Shown here in pieces: positions 55,833 to 63,646 of a stretch of DNA of 64,000 nt (positions within the stretch are counted from its first letter, which is position 1; the number at the start of each line of letters is the position of its first letter). The position numbers and the translations under genes were made by a program. The notes below the pieces were generated by a model, which made no database searches, was not told where the DNA came from, and saw only the letters and a program-made list of their open reading frames with translations. This DNA comes from Halorubrum halodurans (lineage in GTDB: Archaea > Halobacteriota > Halobacteria > Halobacteriales > Haloferacaceae), in assembly GCF_002252985.1 (NCBI RefSeq), contig NZ_NHPJ01000131.1, forward strand, positions 1 to 64,000. Direction: 5' to 3'.

Positions 55833-57209
55833 GTGGGCGCCGTACCACGGGGGATCGACGCGGACCGGCGGCCCCCGATGACGGTCCCGTTGCGCCACTT
55901 CCTCGTCGCGCTCGCGCTGCTCGTCGCGGGCGTCGTGGTCGGCGCGGGGGCGTCCGCCGGCGTGGCTCCCGGACTCGCTCGGCTGGCGCACCTCCACCTC
56001 CTCCTGGCCGGCTGGGTCTGCGTCACGATCATGGGCGCGATGACGCAGTTCGTCCCGGTCTGGTCGGGCGTCCCGCTCCACTCGCGCCGGCTCGCGGACG
56101 CCCAGCTCGCGCTCGTCGTCGTGGGCGTGGCCGGGATCGCCGGGGGGCTCCTCCTCGCCCGCCCGGCGTGGGTCGCCCCGTTCGGGCTCGCGGCGCTCGC
56201 CGGCTTCTGGACGTTCGCGTACAACGTCGGCCGGACGCTCCGGCCGGTCGAGCGCTACGACGTCACCGAGCGCCACTTCCTCGTCGCGCTCGGGTTCGTC
56301 CTCGCGCTGTCCCTGCTCGGCGTCCTCCTCGCGGTCGGGTTCACCACGCCGGCGTTCGCCCGAGTCGGCGTCGAGCGAACGGGGGCGGTCGGGGCGCACG
56401 CGACCGTCGCGGTCTTCGGCGCGGTCCTGACGACCGTGTACGGAGCCCTCTACCAGCTGGCGACGATGTTCACGCAGACGTCGCTCCGCGGGATCGACCA
56501 CGGCCTTCGGCGCGTCGAGGAGGTCGCCCATCCCGTCGGCGTCGTCCTCCTCGCGATCGGCCGGCTCGTCGCGAACGCACCGGTCGCGCGGACGGGCGGG
56601 GTACTCGTGGTCGCGGCGGCCGTCGCGGTCTGTGTCGTCCTCGCGCGGCGGCTGTCGGAGACGCGCGTGGATCCGACGCCGATGCACGCGCGGTACGCGG
56701 TCTTCGTCGCCGCGCTCGGGCTGTGGGCGCTCCTCGCGCTGCCGGCGTGGGCGGCCGACCCGCTGGCCCGCGAGCACCTCCTCGGGGCCGCGGGCGCCGG
56801 CCACCTGCTCGTGCTCGGCGCGATCGGGTTCGTCGTGTTCGGGACGCTCTACCACGTCGTCCCGTTCGTGGTGTGGGTCCACCGGTACAGCGACCGGCTG
56901 GGCGTCGAGCCGGTGCCGATGGTCGACGACCTCTACGACGACCGGCTCGCCGCCGTCGACGGGGTCCTGCTGTGCGTCGGGACGGCGCTGGTCGTCGGGG
57001 CGGACCTGCTCGGGATCGGCGGCGTCGCGTCGGCCCTCGGCGGGCTGTCGGTCGCGGCCGGGGTCGGCGCGTTCGTCCTCAACGTCCTCTCGGTGGTCGT
57101 CCGCCACGGAACGCGACCGATCGATCGGCTCCTCCTCGGATCGCTGTCGCCCCGGCGGGCGGCCGGCGACGATCCGGTCGACCCCGGCGACGCCTCCGGC
57201 GACGGGTGA
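55833..57209 (+). CDS. 12-helix membrane protein resembling haem-copper oxidase subunit I relatives
   Basis: The 458-residue product has twelve predicted helices with conserved histidines inside them: AHLHLLLAGWVCVTIMGAM (helix 2), VGAHATVAVFGAVLTTVYGAL (helix 6) and GHLLVLGAIGFVVFGTLYHV (helix 10). Histidines placed in helices 2, 6 and 10 are typical of cbb3/NOR-like subunit I families, so a haem or copper role is plausible, but I see no complete catalytic set. The start is GTG 55833 by its Shine-Dalgarno; ATG 55878 is the alternative. It is co-transcribed with the third DUF2249 gene. Confidence 0.72.
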   Translation: MGAVPRGIDADRRPPMTVPLRHFLVALALLVAGVVVGAGASAGVAPGLARLAHLHLLLAGWVCVTIMGAMTQFVPVWSGVPLHSRRLADAQLALVVVGVAGIAGGLLLARPAWVAPFGLAALAGFWTFAYNVGRTLRPVERYDVTERHFLVALGFVLALSLLGVLLAVGFTTPAFARVGVERTGAVGAHATVAVFGAVLTTVYGALYQLATMFTQTSLRGIDHGLRRVEEVAHPVGVVLLAIGRLVANAPVARTGGVLVVAAAVAVCVVLARRLSETRVDPTPMHARYAVFVAALGLWALLALPAWAADPLAREHLLGAAGAGHLLVLGAIGFVVFGTLYHVVPFVVWVHRYSDRLGVEPVPMVDDLYDDRLAAVDGVLLCVGTALVVGADLLGIGGVASALGGLSVAAGVGAFVLNVLSVVVRHGTRPIDRLLLGSLSPRRAAGDDPVDPGDASGDG

Positions 57210-57218
57210 CCCGTCCCC

Positions 57219-58151
57219 TCAGACCACGCGGTTCACGAGCGACTCCCCCGCGATCGCGCGACGACGGTTCTCGCGCACGAGGTCGGCGATCCGCCGGTAG
57301 TAGTCGCGGGTCGCGGCCGCGGCGTGCGGCGTGACGATCACGTCGTCGCGGTCCCAGAAGGGGGAGTCCTCGGGCAGCGGCTCCGTCTCGAAGACGTCGA
57401 GGGCCGCGCCCGCGAGGCGGTCCGCCTCGAGTTCCTCGAGCAGTGCCGCCTCGTCGACGACGCCGCCGCGGGAGACGTTCAAGAGGTACGCGTCGTCCGC
57501 CATCGCCGCCAGCACGTCGGCCCCGATCAGGCCCCGCGTCGCCTCGGTCAGCGGGGTGGCGACGGCGACGAACCGCGCGTCCGCCACGGCGGTCTCGATC
57601 TCTGCCGGCGTGTACACCTCGCGGACGTGCTCGACGGGGGTCGGCGTCCGACGTACCCCGACGACGTCCATCCCGCAGGCGTCGGCGCGGGCGGCGATCC
57701 CCCGGCCGAGCGTCCCGAGGCCGACGACGCAGAGCGACTCGCCGGCGAGCGTGAACGGCTCGTCCCACGCCGGATGCGTCCACTCGCCGTCCCGCCCGCG
57801 GTCGCGGTAGCGGTGGAGCCGGCGGGCGAACTGGATCATGTAGCCGAGGACGGTCTCGCCGACGGCGTCGCCGTGGATCCCGGTGCTGTTCGTGAGCCGT
57901 ATCCCCCGCGACTCGAGTTCGTCGAACGGGAACCGGTCGACGCCGGCCTGGATCGAGTGGATCCACGAGAGCCCCGCCGACAGGAACGCGTCCTCGTACG
58001 CGAACGTCACCAGCGCGTCGCACGCCTCGAGGTCGGTCCCGGAGCCGACGACGCGGACCTCGGAGCCGTCCTCCGAGTCGAGGGGCTCGCGAAGGACGGT
58101 CGGCGGAAAGATCAGGTCGACCGACTCGTGGATGCCGAGGGTGAACGTCAT
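57219..58151 (-). CDS. D-isomer-specific 2-hydroxyacid dehydrogenase
   Basis: The 310-residue enzyme has the NAD-binding motif VVGLGTLGRGIA and the catalytic triad: Arg in LNVSRGGVVDE, Glu in ETEPLPEDSP and His in VTPHAAAATRD. It interconverts a 2-oxoacid and a D-2-hydroxyacid with NAD(P)H; the substrate is undefined. The ATG at 58151 begins MTFTLGIHESVDLIF. A TATA-like minus-strand CTATTTG is near 58178-58184. It is convergent with the 12-helix membrane protein, 9 nt away. Confidence 0.88.
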   Translation of the reverse strand: MTFTLGIHESVDLIFPPTVLREPLDSEDGSEVRVVGSGTDLEACDALVTFAYEDAFLSAGLSWIHSIQAGVDRFPFDELESRGIRLTNSTGIHGDAVGETVLGYMIQFARRLHRYRDRGRDGEWTHPAWDEPFTLAGESLCVVGLGTLGRGIAARADACGMDVVGVRRTPTPVEHVREVYTPAEIETAVADARFVAVATPLTEATRGLIGADVLAAMADDAYLLNVSRGGVVDEAALLEELEADRLAGAALDVFETEPLPEDSPFWDRDDVIVTPHAAAATRDYYRRIADLVRENRRRAIAGESLVNRVV

Positions 58152-58227
58152 GCGACCGGCTACCGACAGCGGGGACAAATAGGTTGCTCCGGCGTCGGCG
58201 GATCGCTCAACTCAGGGTATGCTCTTA

Positions 58228-58383
58228 TCAAAAATAGGCCCTCAGAACGAACATAACGACGAACGCGCTAACTGCACCCACTAATCCGACTTCAACTGAG
58301 CTGTCGCCAAGGACGACAAGTCCAATTAACGTGCCGATGGCGATGGCGAAACCAGATACGAGAGGACGACGAATGTTGGCCAT
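58228..58383 (-). CDS. 51-residue two-helix membrane protein in an AT-richer patch
   Basis: The product, MANIRRPLVSGFAIAIGTLI followed by a short polar turn and VGAVSAFVVMFVLRAYF, forms two helices and a short basic start. The codons and surrounding DNA (about 58200-58470) are clearly less GC-rich than the rest, suggesting different origin. No family is recognised. Expression is unproven, as no good TATA box is obvious. Confidence 0.55.
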   Translation of the reverse strand: MANIRRPLVSGFAIAIGTLIGLVVLGDSSVEVGLVGAVSAFVVMFVLRAYF

Positions 58384-58566
58384 TGTGGCACGTCTTCTGC
58401 CGACATTGAAAGTGGTTCCGAGTAATGAGAGCCTCCAATGCGCTCCGATTGTCAATACGCACTGGAGATACGACGATCGGCTCCGACGAGAACGGTCCCG
58501 TCGATCCCGCCGCGTCGACCATCGGTTTGATGACGAGCCGAGCGAACCCTCCGAGCACGCGTCCCC

Positions 58567-59253
58567 ATGCGAGTGTTCAGATCGCCGGAGAGCCGCCGAC
58601 GGACCCTCCTCGTAGCCGTCGGGCTGTTCGTCGCGTTCGCCGGGGCCTCCGTGCTCGTGCGCGAGTACGCCCCCTTCCTCACCGACGGTGCCGAGCTACG
58701 GGCGTTCGTCGCCGGGTACGGGCCGCTCGCGCCGCTCGTCTTCGTCGCGATCCAGGCCGCACAGGTGGTCGTGGCGCCGATCCCCGGACAGGTGATCGGG
58801 TTCGCGGGCGGCTACCTGTTCGGCGCGCTCCTCGGCACCGTCTACAGTCTGGTCGGCGTCGCGCTCGGGAGTTCGATCGCGTTCTGGCTGTCCCGCCGGT
58901 ACGGTCGGCCGTTCGTCGAGGCCGTCGTCCGAACGGACGCCATGGACCGGTTCGACGCGTTCGTCGGCGAGGCCGGCCTACCGGGCCTGTTCCTCGCGTT
59001 CCTGATTCCGGGACTGCCCGACGACCTCCTCTGTTTCGCGGGCGGGCTGACGGACGTTAGGCTCCGCCGGCTCGTCGCCGTCATGGTCGTCGGTCGGACG
59101 CCGGCGTACGTCGTCGTCACCCTCTCCGGATCGAGCCTCGCGAACGGTGACCTCCGAGCGTCCCTCGTCCTGCTCGCGGTGCTCGTCGGATCCGCCGTGG
59201 TGGGGTACCGGCGCCGCGAGCGGATCCTGTCCGCGCTCGAGCGGCTCGGGTGA
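58567..59253 (+). CDS. VTT-domain (TVP38/TMEM64, DedA-like) membrane protein
   Basis: The 228-residue protein has about six helices. The VTT signature spans GYGPLAPLVFVAIQAAQVVVAPIPG-type sequence, then GYLFGALLGTVYSLVGVALGSSIAFWLSRRYGRPFVE, and a second half with LFLAFLIPGLPDDLLCFAGGLTD. Relatives act in lipid scrambling, selenite uptake or membrane homeostasis. The precise role here is unknown. Confidence 0.85.
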   Translation: MRVFRSPESRRRTLLVAVGLFVAFAGASVLVREYAPFLTDGAELRAFVAGYGPLAPLVFVAIQAAQVVVAPIPGQVIGFAGGYLFGALLGTVYSLVGVALGSSIAFWLSRRYGRPFVEAVVRTDAMDRFDAFVGEAGLPGLFLAFLIPGLPDDLLCFAGGLTDVRLRRLVAVMVVGRTPAYVVVTLSGSSLANGDLRASLVLLAVLVGSAVVGYRRRERILSALERLG

Positions 59254-59304
59254 TCCGACCGCCGGCCCGCCAGGTTTTACCGCGCCGGGGGTGCTACGTG
59301 GGGT

Positions 59305-59883
59305 ATGCCAAAGTACTCGACGGGCGGCGGAGGCGGCGACGACGACGGCGACGCCTGCGAGCTCTGCGGACGCGAGACGGGCAACCTCCAGCGGGCGAAC
59401 GTCGCGGGCGCACGCCTGCTCGTCTGCTCGAACTGCCGCCCCCACGACGACTCGAGACGGGGGTCGGGCGGCGGCGGTGGCGGCTCCGGCGGCGGACGCG
59501 GCGGGAGCGGCTCCGGCGGTGGCGGCTCCGGCAGTCCCGGCGGCGCGGACGGGAGCGACGGCCCGCGCAGCCGCACACAGGAGATCGCCAACAAGCAGGC
59601 GAAGATGTACGACGCCGCGACGGGCGACTCCTCCCACTGGGAGGAGGAGGGGACGAACTACGAGGAGGACCGGCTCCCGTACCTCGTCTCGGGCTACGGC
59701 GACGTGACGACGGAGGCGCGGCAGGAGGCGGGACTCACCGTCGAGGAGCTGGCCGCGGAGCTCGGGATCGACGAGGACGACCTGCTGGCGATCGAGGACG
59801 GGCGGGCGGCGACCGCCGGCGTCGGCGGCTCCGTCGTCCGCGCGGTGGCCGAGCGCCTCGACGTGACGCTCGTCGACGAATGA
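59305..59883 (+). CDS. mbf1: Archaeal multiprotein-bridging factor 1 (aMBF1)
   Basis: The 192-residue protein has an N-terminal zinc ribbon (CELCG ... CSNC), an extraordinarily Gly/Ser-rich linker (about residues 50-83), and a C-terminal Cro-like helix-turn-helix: ARQEAGLTVEELAAELGIDEDDLLAIEDG. aMBF1 binds the ribosomal small subunit and may influence translation or transcription. Most orthologues have a shorter polar linker. It precedes the HD gene by 63 nt, and they may share a message. Confidence 0.9.
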   Translation: MPKYSTGGGGGDDDGDACELCGRETGNLQRANVAGARLLVCSNCRPHDDSRRGSGGGGGGSGGGRGGSGSGGGGSGSPGGADGSDGPRSRTQEIANKQAKMYDAATGDSSHWEEEGTNYEEDRLPYLVSGYGDVTTEARQEAGLTVEELAAELGIDEDDLLAIEDGRAATAGVGGSVVRAVAERLDVTLVDE

Positions 59884-59946
59884 CCCCCGTCGACGAACGA
59901 AGGGCGGGACGAACGAAGGCGGGCGACGAATGAGGACGGTCGACGA

Positions 59947-61170
59947 ATGAACGCGATCAAGGACAGCGTTCACGGTCACGTCCGGCTGGACCCGGTCGCG
60001 ACCGAGCTGATCGACACGCCGGCGTTCCAGCGGCTGCGCCACATCAAACAGCTGTCCACGGTTCGGCTCGTCTATCCCTCCGCGAACCACACCCGCTTCG
60101 AGCACAGCCTCGGCGTCTACCACCTCGCCCGGCAGGCGCTCGACGGTCTCGGTCTGGACCCCGACACCGCCGCACACGTCCGGGCGGCCGCGCTGCTCCA
60201 CGACGCCGGCCACGGCCCGTACGGCCACCAGACCGAGGGGATCATCCGGCGGCGGACCGGCCGCGACCACGACGACGTCGAGTGGCTCCTGACCGATCCC
60301 GACCGGGAGGTCACTCGCGTCCTCGAGCGCAACGGCCTCGATCCGGAGCGGGTGACGGCGTTGATCGCGGGCGAGGGCGGCGTCGGCGCGCTCGTCTCGG
60401 GGGAACTCGACGTCGACCGCATGGACTACCTCGTGCGCGACGCCCACCACACGGGCGTCCCCTACGGCACCGTCGACACCGGGCGGCTGGTGAACGAGCT
60501 CCGGCTCGTCGGGGGCGGGAACCGTCCGGACGGCGGGGGGAGCGACGCCGACCCCGACCCCGCGAGCGCCGACCTCGTGCTCGCCGAGGGGAACGTCGCC
60601 ACCGCGGAGAGCCTGCTTTTGGCCCGATCGCTGATGAACGCGGTCGTCTACCGCCACCACGTCTCCCGCGTCGCCGGCGCGATGCTCGAGCGCGCCTGCG
60701 AGCGCTACCTCGACCGGACGGAGACGGACGTCGAGCGCTTCCGACGGATGGCCGACCACGACCTGCTCGTCGAACTCCGCGAGCACGTCCCGGAGCTCGG
60801 CCGGCGGATCGAGCGGCGCGACCTGTACAAGCGGGCGGTGTGGGCCGGGCTGGGCGAGGTGCCCGCCGGCACCGTCGACGCCGACCACGCGGCGGCGCTC
60901 GCGGCCGAACGCGAGATCGCCGACCGCGCGGGCGTCGACCCGAAGCGCGTCGTCGTCGACGTCCCGTCGCGACCGGGGCTCAAGGAGTCCGACTCCGCCG
61001 TCGTCGTCGACGGGATCACCCAGCGGCTGTCGGACGCCTCCGAGCTCGTCGCCGGGATCCGGGCGGCGGAGCGCGGTCGCTGGCGGCTCGGCGTGTACTG
61101 TCCCGCCGAGCACGTCGACGCGGTTCGCGAGGCCGCCCGCGGCGTGCTGGGCCTCCGGATCGCCGAGTGA
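59947..61170 (+). CDS. SAMHD1-like HD-domain phosphohydrolase (copy 1)
   Basis: The 407-residue protein begins MNAIKDSVHGHVRLDPVATE and contains the HD metal site: HTRFEHSLGVYHLAR, LLHDAGHGPYGH and SGELDVDRMDYLVRDAHHTGV (distal Asp). The architecture matches COG1078 dNTP triphosphohydrolases related to SAMHD1, which cleave dNTPs to nucleoside and triphosphate. The C terminus has a less conserved helical region. A paralogue lies 0.6 kb downstream (61796-63037), separated by an oppositely directed Usp gene, so the pair is a local duplication. Confidence 0.85.
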   Translation: MNAIKDSVHGHVRLDPVATELIDTPAFQRLRHIKQLSTVRLVYPSANHTRFEHSLGVYHLARQALDGLGLDPDTAAHVRAAALLHDAGHGPYGHQTEGIIRRRTGRDHDDVEWLLTDPDREVTRVLERNGLDPERVTALIAGEGGVGALVSGELDVDRMDYLVRDAHHTGVPYGTVDTGRLVNELRLVGGGNRPDGGGSDADPDPASADLVLAEGNVATAESLLLARSLMNAVVYRHHVSRVAGAMLERACERYLDRTETDVERFRRMADHDLLVELREHVPELGRRIERRDLYKRAVWAGLGEVPAGTVDADHAAALAAEREIADRAGVDPKRVVVDVPSRPGLKESDSAVVVDGITQRLSDASELVAGIRAAERGRWRLGVYCPAEHVDAVREAARGVLGLRIAE

Positions 61171-61201
61171 TCGGAACGCGTATCGGTTCCGCGCGCGACG
61201 C

Positions 61202-61603
61202 TCACTCGGCCGTCGGCTTCGGGACCGTGATCACGGGGCGGTCGCTCGAGAGGATCACGTCCTGGGTGACGCTCCCGAAGACGGCCTTCCCGCTCGGGCG
61301 GCGCTTCCGCCCGGAGACGCAGATCGCGTCGGCGTCGACGTCGTCGGCGGCGGCGACGATCTCGGGACCGGGATCGCCGCTCGCCTCGTGGTGAGCGACC
61401 GTGACGCCCGCGTCCGCGAGCGCCTCGCGGGCGCGCCTGACGGCCGCGAGCTGGTTGACCGACGCCCCCTCGGGGTTGTCCGTGAACACGTGACAGAGGT
61501 GGGCGGTCACGTCGGCTTCCGCGCCGGGGAGGTCCGCGACCGCGCGCGCCTGGGCGGTCGCTCGCGCCTCGTCGTCGTCGATGGCGATGAGCACGTCGTA
61601 CAT
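61202..61603 (-). CDS. Universal stress protein (UspA family)
   Basis: The 133-residue protein has the Usp fold: MYDVLIAIDDDEARATAQAR, a central helix region, VDADAICVSGRKRRPSGKAVFGSVTQDVIL and PVITVP at the end. The G-S-V-T portion belongs to the nucleotide-binding loop, though the first glycine pair is loosely kept. It lies between two HD genes on the opposite strand. A minus-strand TATA-like TTTATTATC at about 61626-61634 is about 25 nt from the ATG. Confidence 0.88.
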   Translation of the reverse strand: MYDVLIAIDDDEARATAQARAVADLPGAEADVTAHLCHVFTDNPEGASVNQLAAVRRAREALADAGVTVAHHEASGDPGPEIVAAADDVDADAICVSGRKRRPSGKAVFGSVTQDVILSSDRPVITVPKPTAE

Positions 61604-61670
61604 ACTCCACGCTCGATCGCGGGGGATAATAAACGGTGCCGACGGTTCTCGCGCCCGTCGACGGTTGCGA

Positions 61671-61724
61671 CGACACCCACGGCCGCACCGACACCCACGG
61701 CCGCACCGACACCCACGGCCGCAC
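61671..61724 (+). repeat. Three tandem 18-bp repeats upstream of HD copy 2
   Basis: CGACACCCACGGCCGCAC is repeated exactly three times at 61671-61688, 61689-61706 and 61707-61724, with a decayed fourth copy after it. It lies between the Usp start and the HD gene start, upstream of the TATA box of the latter (TTTTTAACC near 61767-61775). Confidence 0.85.
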
Positions 61725-61795
61725 CGACGCCGACGGTCCCGTTCCCGATCGGTCCCGACGCCCGCGTTTTTAACCGATCCCGACGAAGGGCCCGC

Positions 61796-63037
61796 ATGAC
61801 CACGGTCAAGGACACCGTCCACGACCACATCGAGATCGACGGCGTCGCCGCCGCCCTCCTCGACACGCCGGCCGTCCAGCGGCTGCGCCACGTCAAACAG
61901 CTCGGCACCGTCCAGCTCGTCTACCCCTCCGCGAACCACACCCGCTTCGAGCACAGCCTCGGCGTCTACCACCTCGCCCGACGGGCGCTCGACGGTCTCG
62001 GCATCGAGGGGCGGCAGGCCGACCGGATCGAGGCGGCCGCGATGCTCCACGACGTCGGGCACGGCCCGTTCAGCCACAACCTCGAGTCGCTCACGTACCG
62101 CCGGACGGGGAAGTACCACGACGACGTCGCGGAGCTGCTCGCGGGCGGCGAGGTGGGCGCGGTCCTCCGCGATCACGACCTCGATCCGGAGGAGGTCGCC
62201 GGGATCGTCGCCGGCGAGGGGACGTACGCCGGCCTCGTCTCGGGGGAACTCGACGTCGACCGCATGGACTACCTCGTGCGCGACGCCTACCACACGGGCG
62301 TCCCCTACGGGACCATCGACACCGAACGGTTCGTCCGGGAGCTCACCTTCGTCGAGGGGGTCGGATCCGGGGGTGACTCCCCCGCCCTCGTCCTCGACGA
62401 GGGGAACGTCCAGACGGCGGAGAGCCTGCTGCTCGCGCGCGCGCTCATGAACCCGGTCGTGTACACCCATCACGTCGCGCGGATCTCGAAGGCGATGTTG
62501 CGCCGGGCGGCCGCGGAGCTCCTCGAGGCGACCGCGACGACCGCGGCCGAGCTGCGACGGATGGACGATCACGACTTCCTGGCGGCGATCCGTGACTGCC
62601 CGGCGACGGCGGAGCTCTCGCGGCGGTACGACGAGCGCGACCTCTACAAGCGGGCGGTGTGGGCGGAGTACGACGACGTCCCCGACCGCGTCCACGACGC
62701 CGACCACGCGACCGAGCTGGCGCTCGAACGCGAGATCGCGGCGGAGGCCGGCGTCGCCCGCGAGGACGTGATCCTCGACGTCCCCGCGGAGCCGTCGATG
62801 CGCGAGTCGACCGCGCGGGTGACGGTCAACGGCGAGGTGCGACGGCTCGAGCGGCAGTCGCCGCTCGTCTCCGCGCTGCGGGTCGTCCAGCGGAACCAGT
62901 GGCGGCTCGGCGTCTACGCGCCGGACTCCGCGACGGACCGGGTCGGCCGGGCGGCCGCCGGCGTGCTCGATCTCGACCCGGACGCGCTCGTGATCGAGGT
63001 GCGGAAGGCGATGCCGACGACGCTCGACGAGTTCTGA
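61796..63037 (+). CDS. SAMHD1-like HD-domain phosphohydrolase (copy 2)
   Basis: The 413-residue product starts MTTVKDTVHDHIEIDGVAAA and carries the same HD residues: HTRFEHSLGVYHLAR, MLHDVGHGPFSH and SGELDVDRMDYLVRDAYHTGV. It is a paralogue of the 59947-61170 protein. Two stretches of more than 50 nt are identical in both genes while the rest diverges. The ATG is placed at 61796 by its promoter (TTTTTAACC at 61767-61775). Substrate is presumed a dNTP. Confidence 0.86.
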   Translation: MTTVKDTVHDHIEIDGVAAALLDTPAVQRLRHVKQLGTVQLVYPSANHTRFEHSLGVYHLARRALDGLGIEGRQADRIEAAAMLHDVGHGPFSHNLESLTYRRTGKYHDDVAELLAGGEVGAVLRDHDLDPEEVAGIVAGEGTYAGLVSGELDVDRMDYLVRDAYHTGVPYGTIDTERFVRELTFVEGVGSGGDSPALVLDEGNVQTAESLLLARALMNPVVYTHHVARISKAMLRRAAAELLEATATTAAELRRMDDHDFLAAIRDCPATAELSRRYDERDLYKRAVWAEYDDVPDRVHDADHATELALEREIAAEAGVAREDVILDVPAEPSMRESTARVTVNGEVRRLERQSPLVSALRVVQRNQWRLGVYAPDSATDRVGRAAAGVLDLDPDALVIEVRKAMPTTLDEF

Positions 63038-63113
63038 GCGCCGGCGCGGGGGGCGGCGGTCGCGGTCGGGTCGCGGGCGACGGGGTCAAGCCGATCGCGA
63101 CCCTAGCCCGGAC

Positions 63114-63578
63114 ATGGTCGCGTTCTCGCTTCTCGCCGGCCTCGTTGTCGGCCCGACGGTCGGACTGCTCGCGACGCTCGCGATGGATCCCGTGATGGCG
63201 CGGCTCCCCGAGGGGGAGACCGCGCCGAAGGTCGCCGCGAGCGTGCTGACGGGGACCGCCGTCGACGACGCCCCGGACCGGCTCGCCGCGTGGGTCCACT
63301 ACGTCGCCGGCGGCGGCTCCGGACTGCTGTTCATCGGCCTCGCGGCCGGGATCGAAACGCTCGGTGCGGGACCGGCCGTGGCGCTCGCGGCGGCGGCGGT
63401 CGTCATGCTCGGCGCGATGACGGGGTTCTTCGCGCTCGTTCCCCTCCCGCGGGCGACGGGGCTTCCGCGTCAACGACTGCGTCGGGTCCGGCGGGACTGG
63501 ACCGTCTCGGCGGCCGCGTACGTCGTCGCCGCGGCCCTCCTCCTCGGCGTCGCGGCCGCGCTCGGGGCGGGGGCGTGA
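63114..63578 (+). CDS. Four-helix membrane protein of unknown function
   Basis: The 154-residue product starts MVAFSLLAGLVVGPTVGLLA and has four hydrophobic segments, with a charged loop (MARLPEGETAPKVAAS) after the first and ATGLPRQRLRRVRRDW before the last. I recognise no named family. It stands between the HD gene and tdk in the same direction, with a TATA-like element unclear. It may share a message with tdk. Confidence 0.72.
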   Translation: MVAFSLLAGLVVGPTVGLLATLAMDPVMARLPEGETAPKVAASVLTGTAVDDAPDRLAAWVHYVAGGGSGLLFIGLAAGIETLGAGPAVALAAAAVVMLGAMTGFFALVPLPRATGLPRQRLRRVRRDWTVSAAAYVVAAALLLGVAAALGAGA

Positions 63579-63646
63579 TCGGTCGCCGTGCTCCGGGAGC
63601 CGGCCGGAGAGAAACCGTTTAGTCGCTGGATCGACCCGCTGTGTTC

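Noticed and set aside
58292-58558. 88-codon minus-strand frame in the AT-richer patch
   Set aside because: Its second half is out of frame with the more convincing 51-residue protein and reads as His/Arg/Trp noise; the first half might be a remnant but nothing recognisable is present.
61671-61740. CRISPR-like array
   Set aside because: The 18-bp repeats are directly adjacent without spacers and there are no cas genes.
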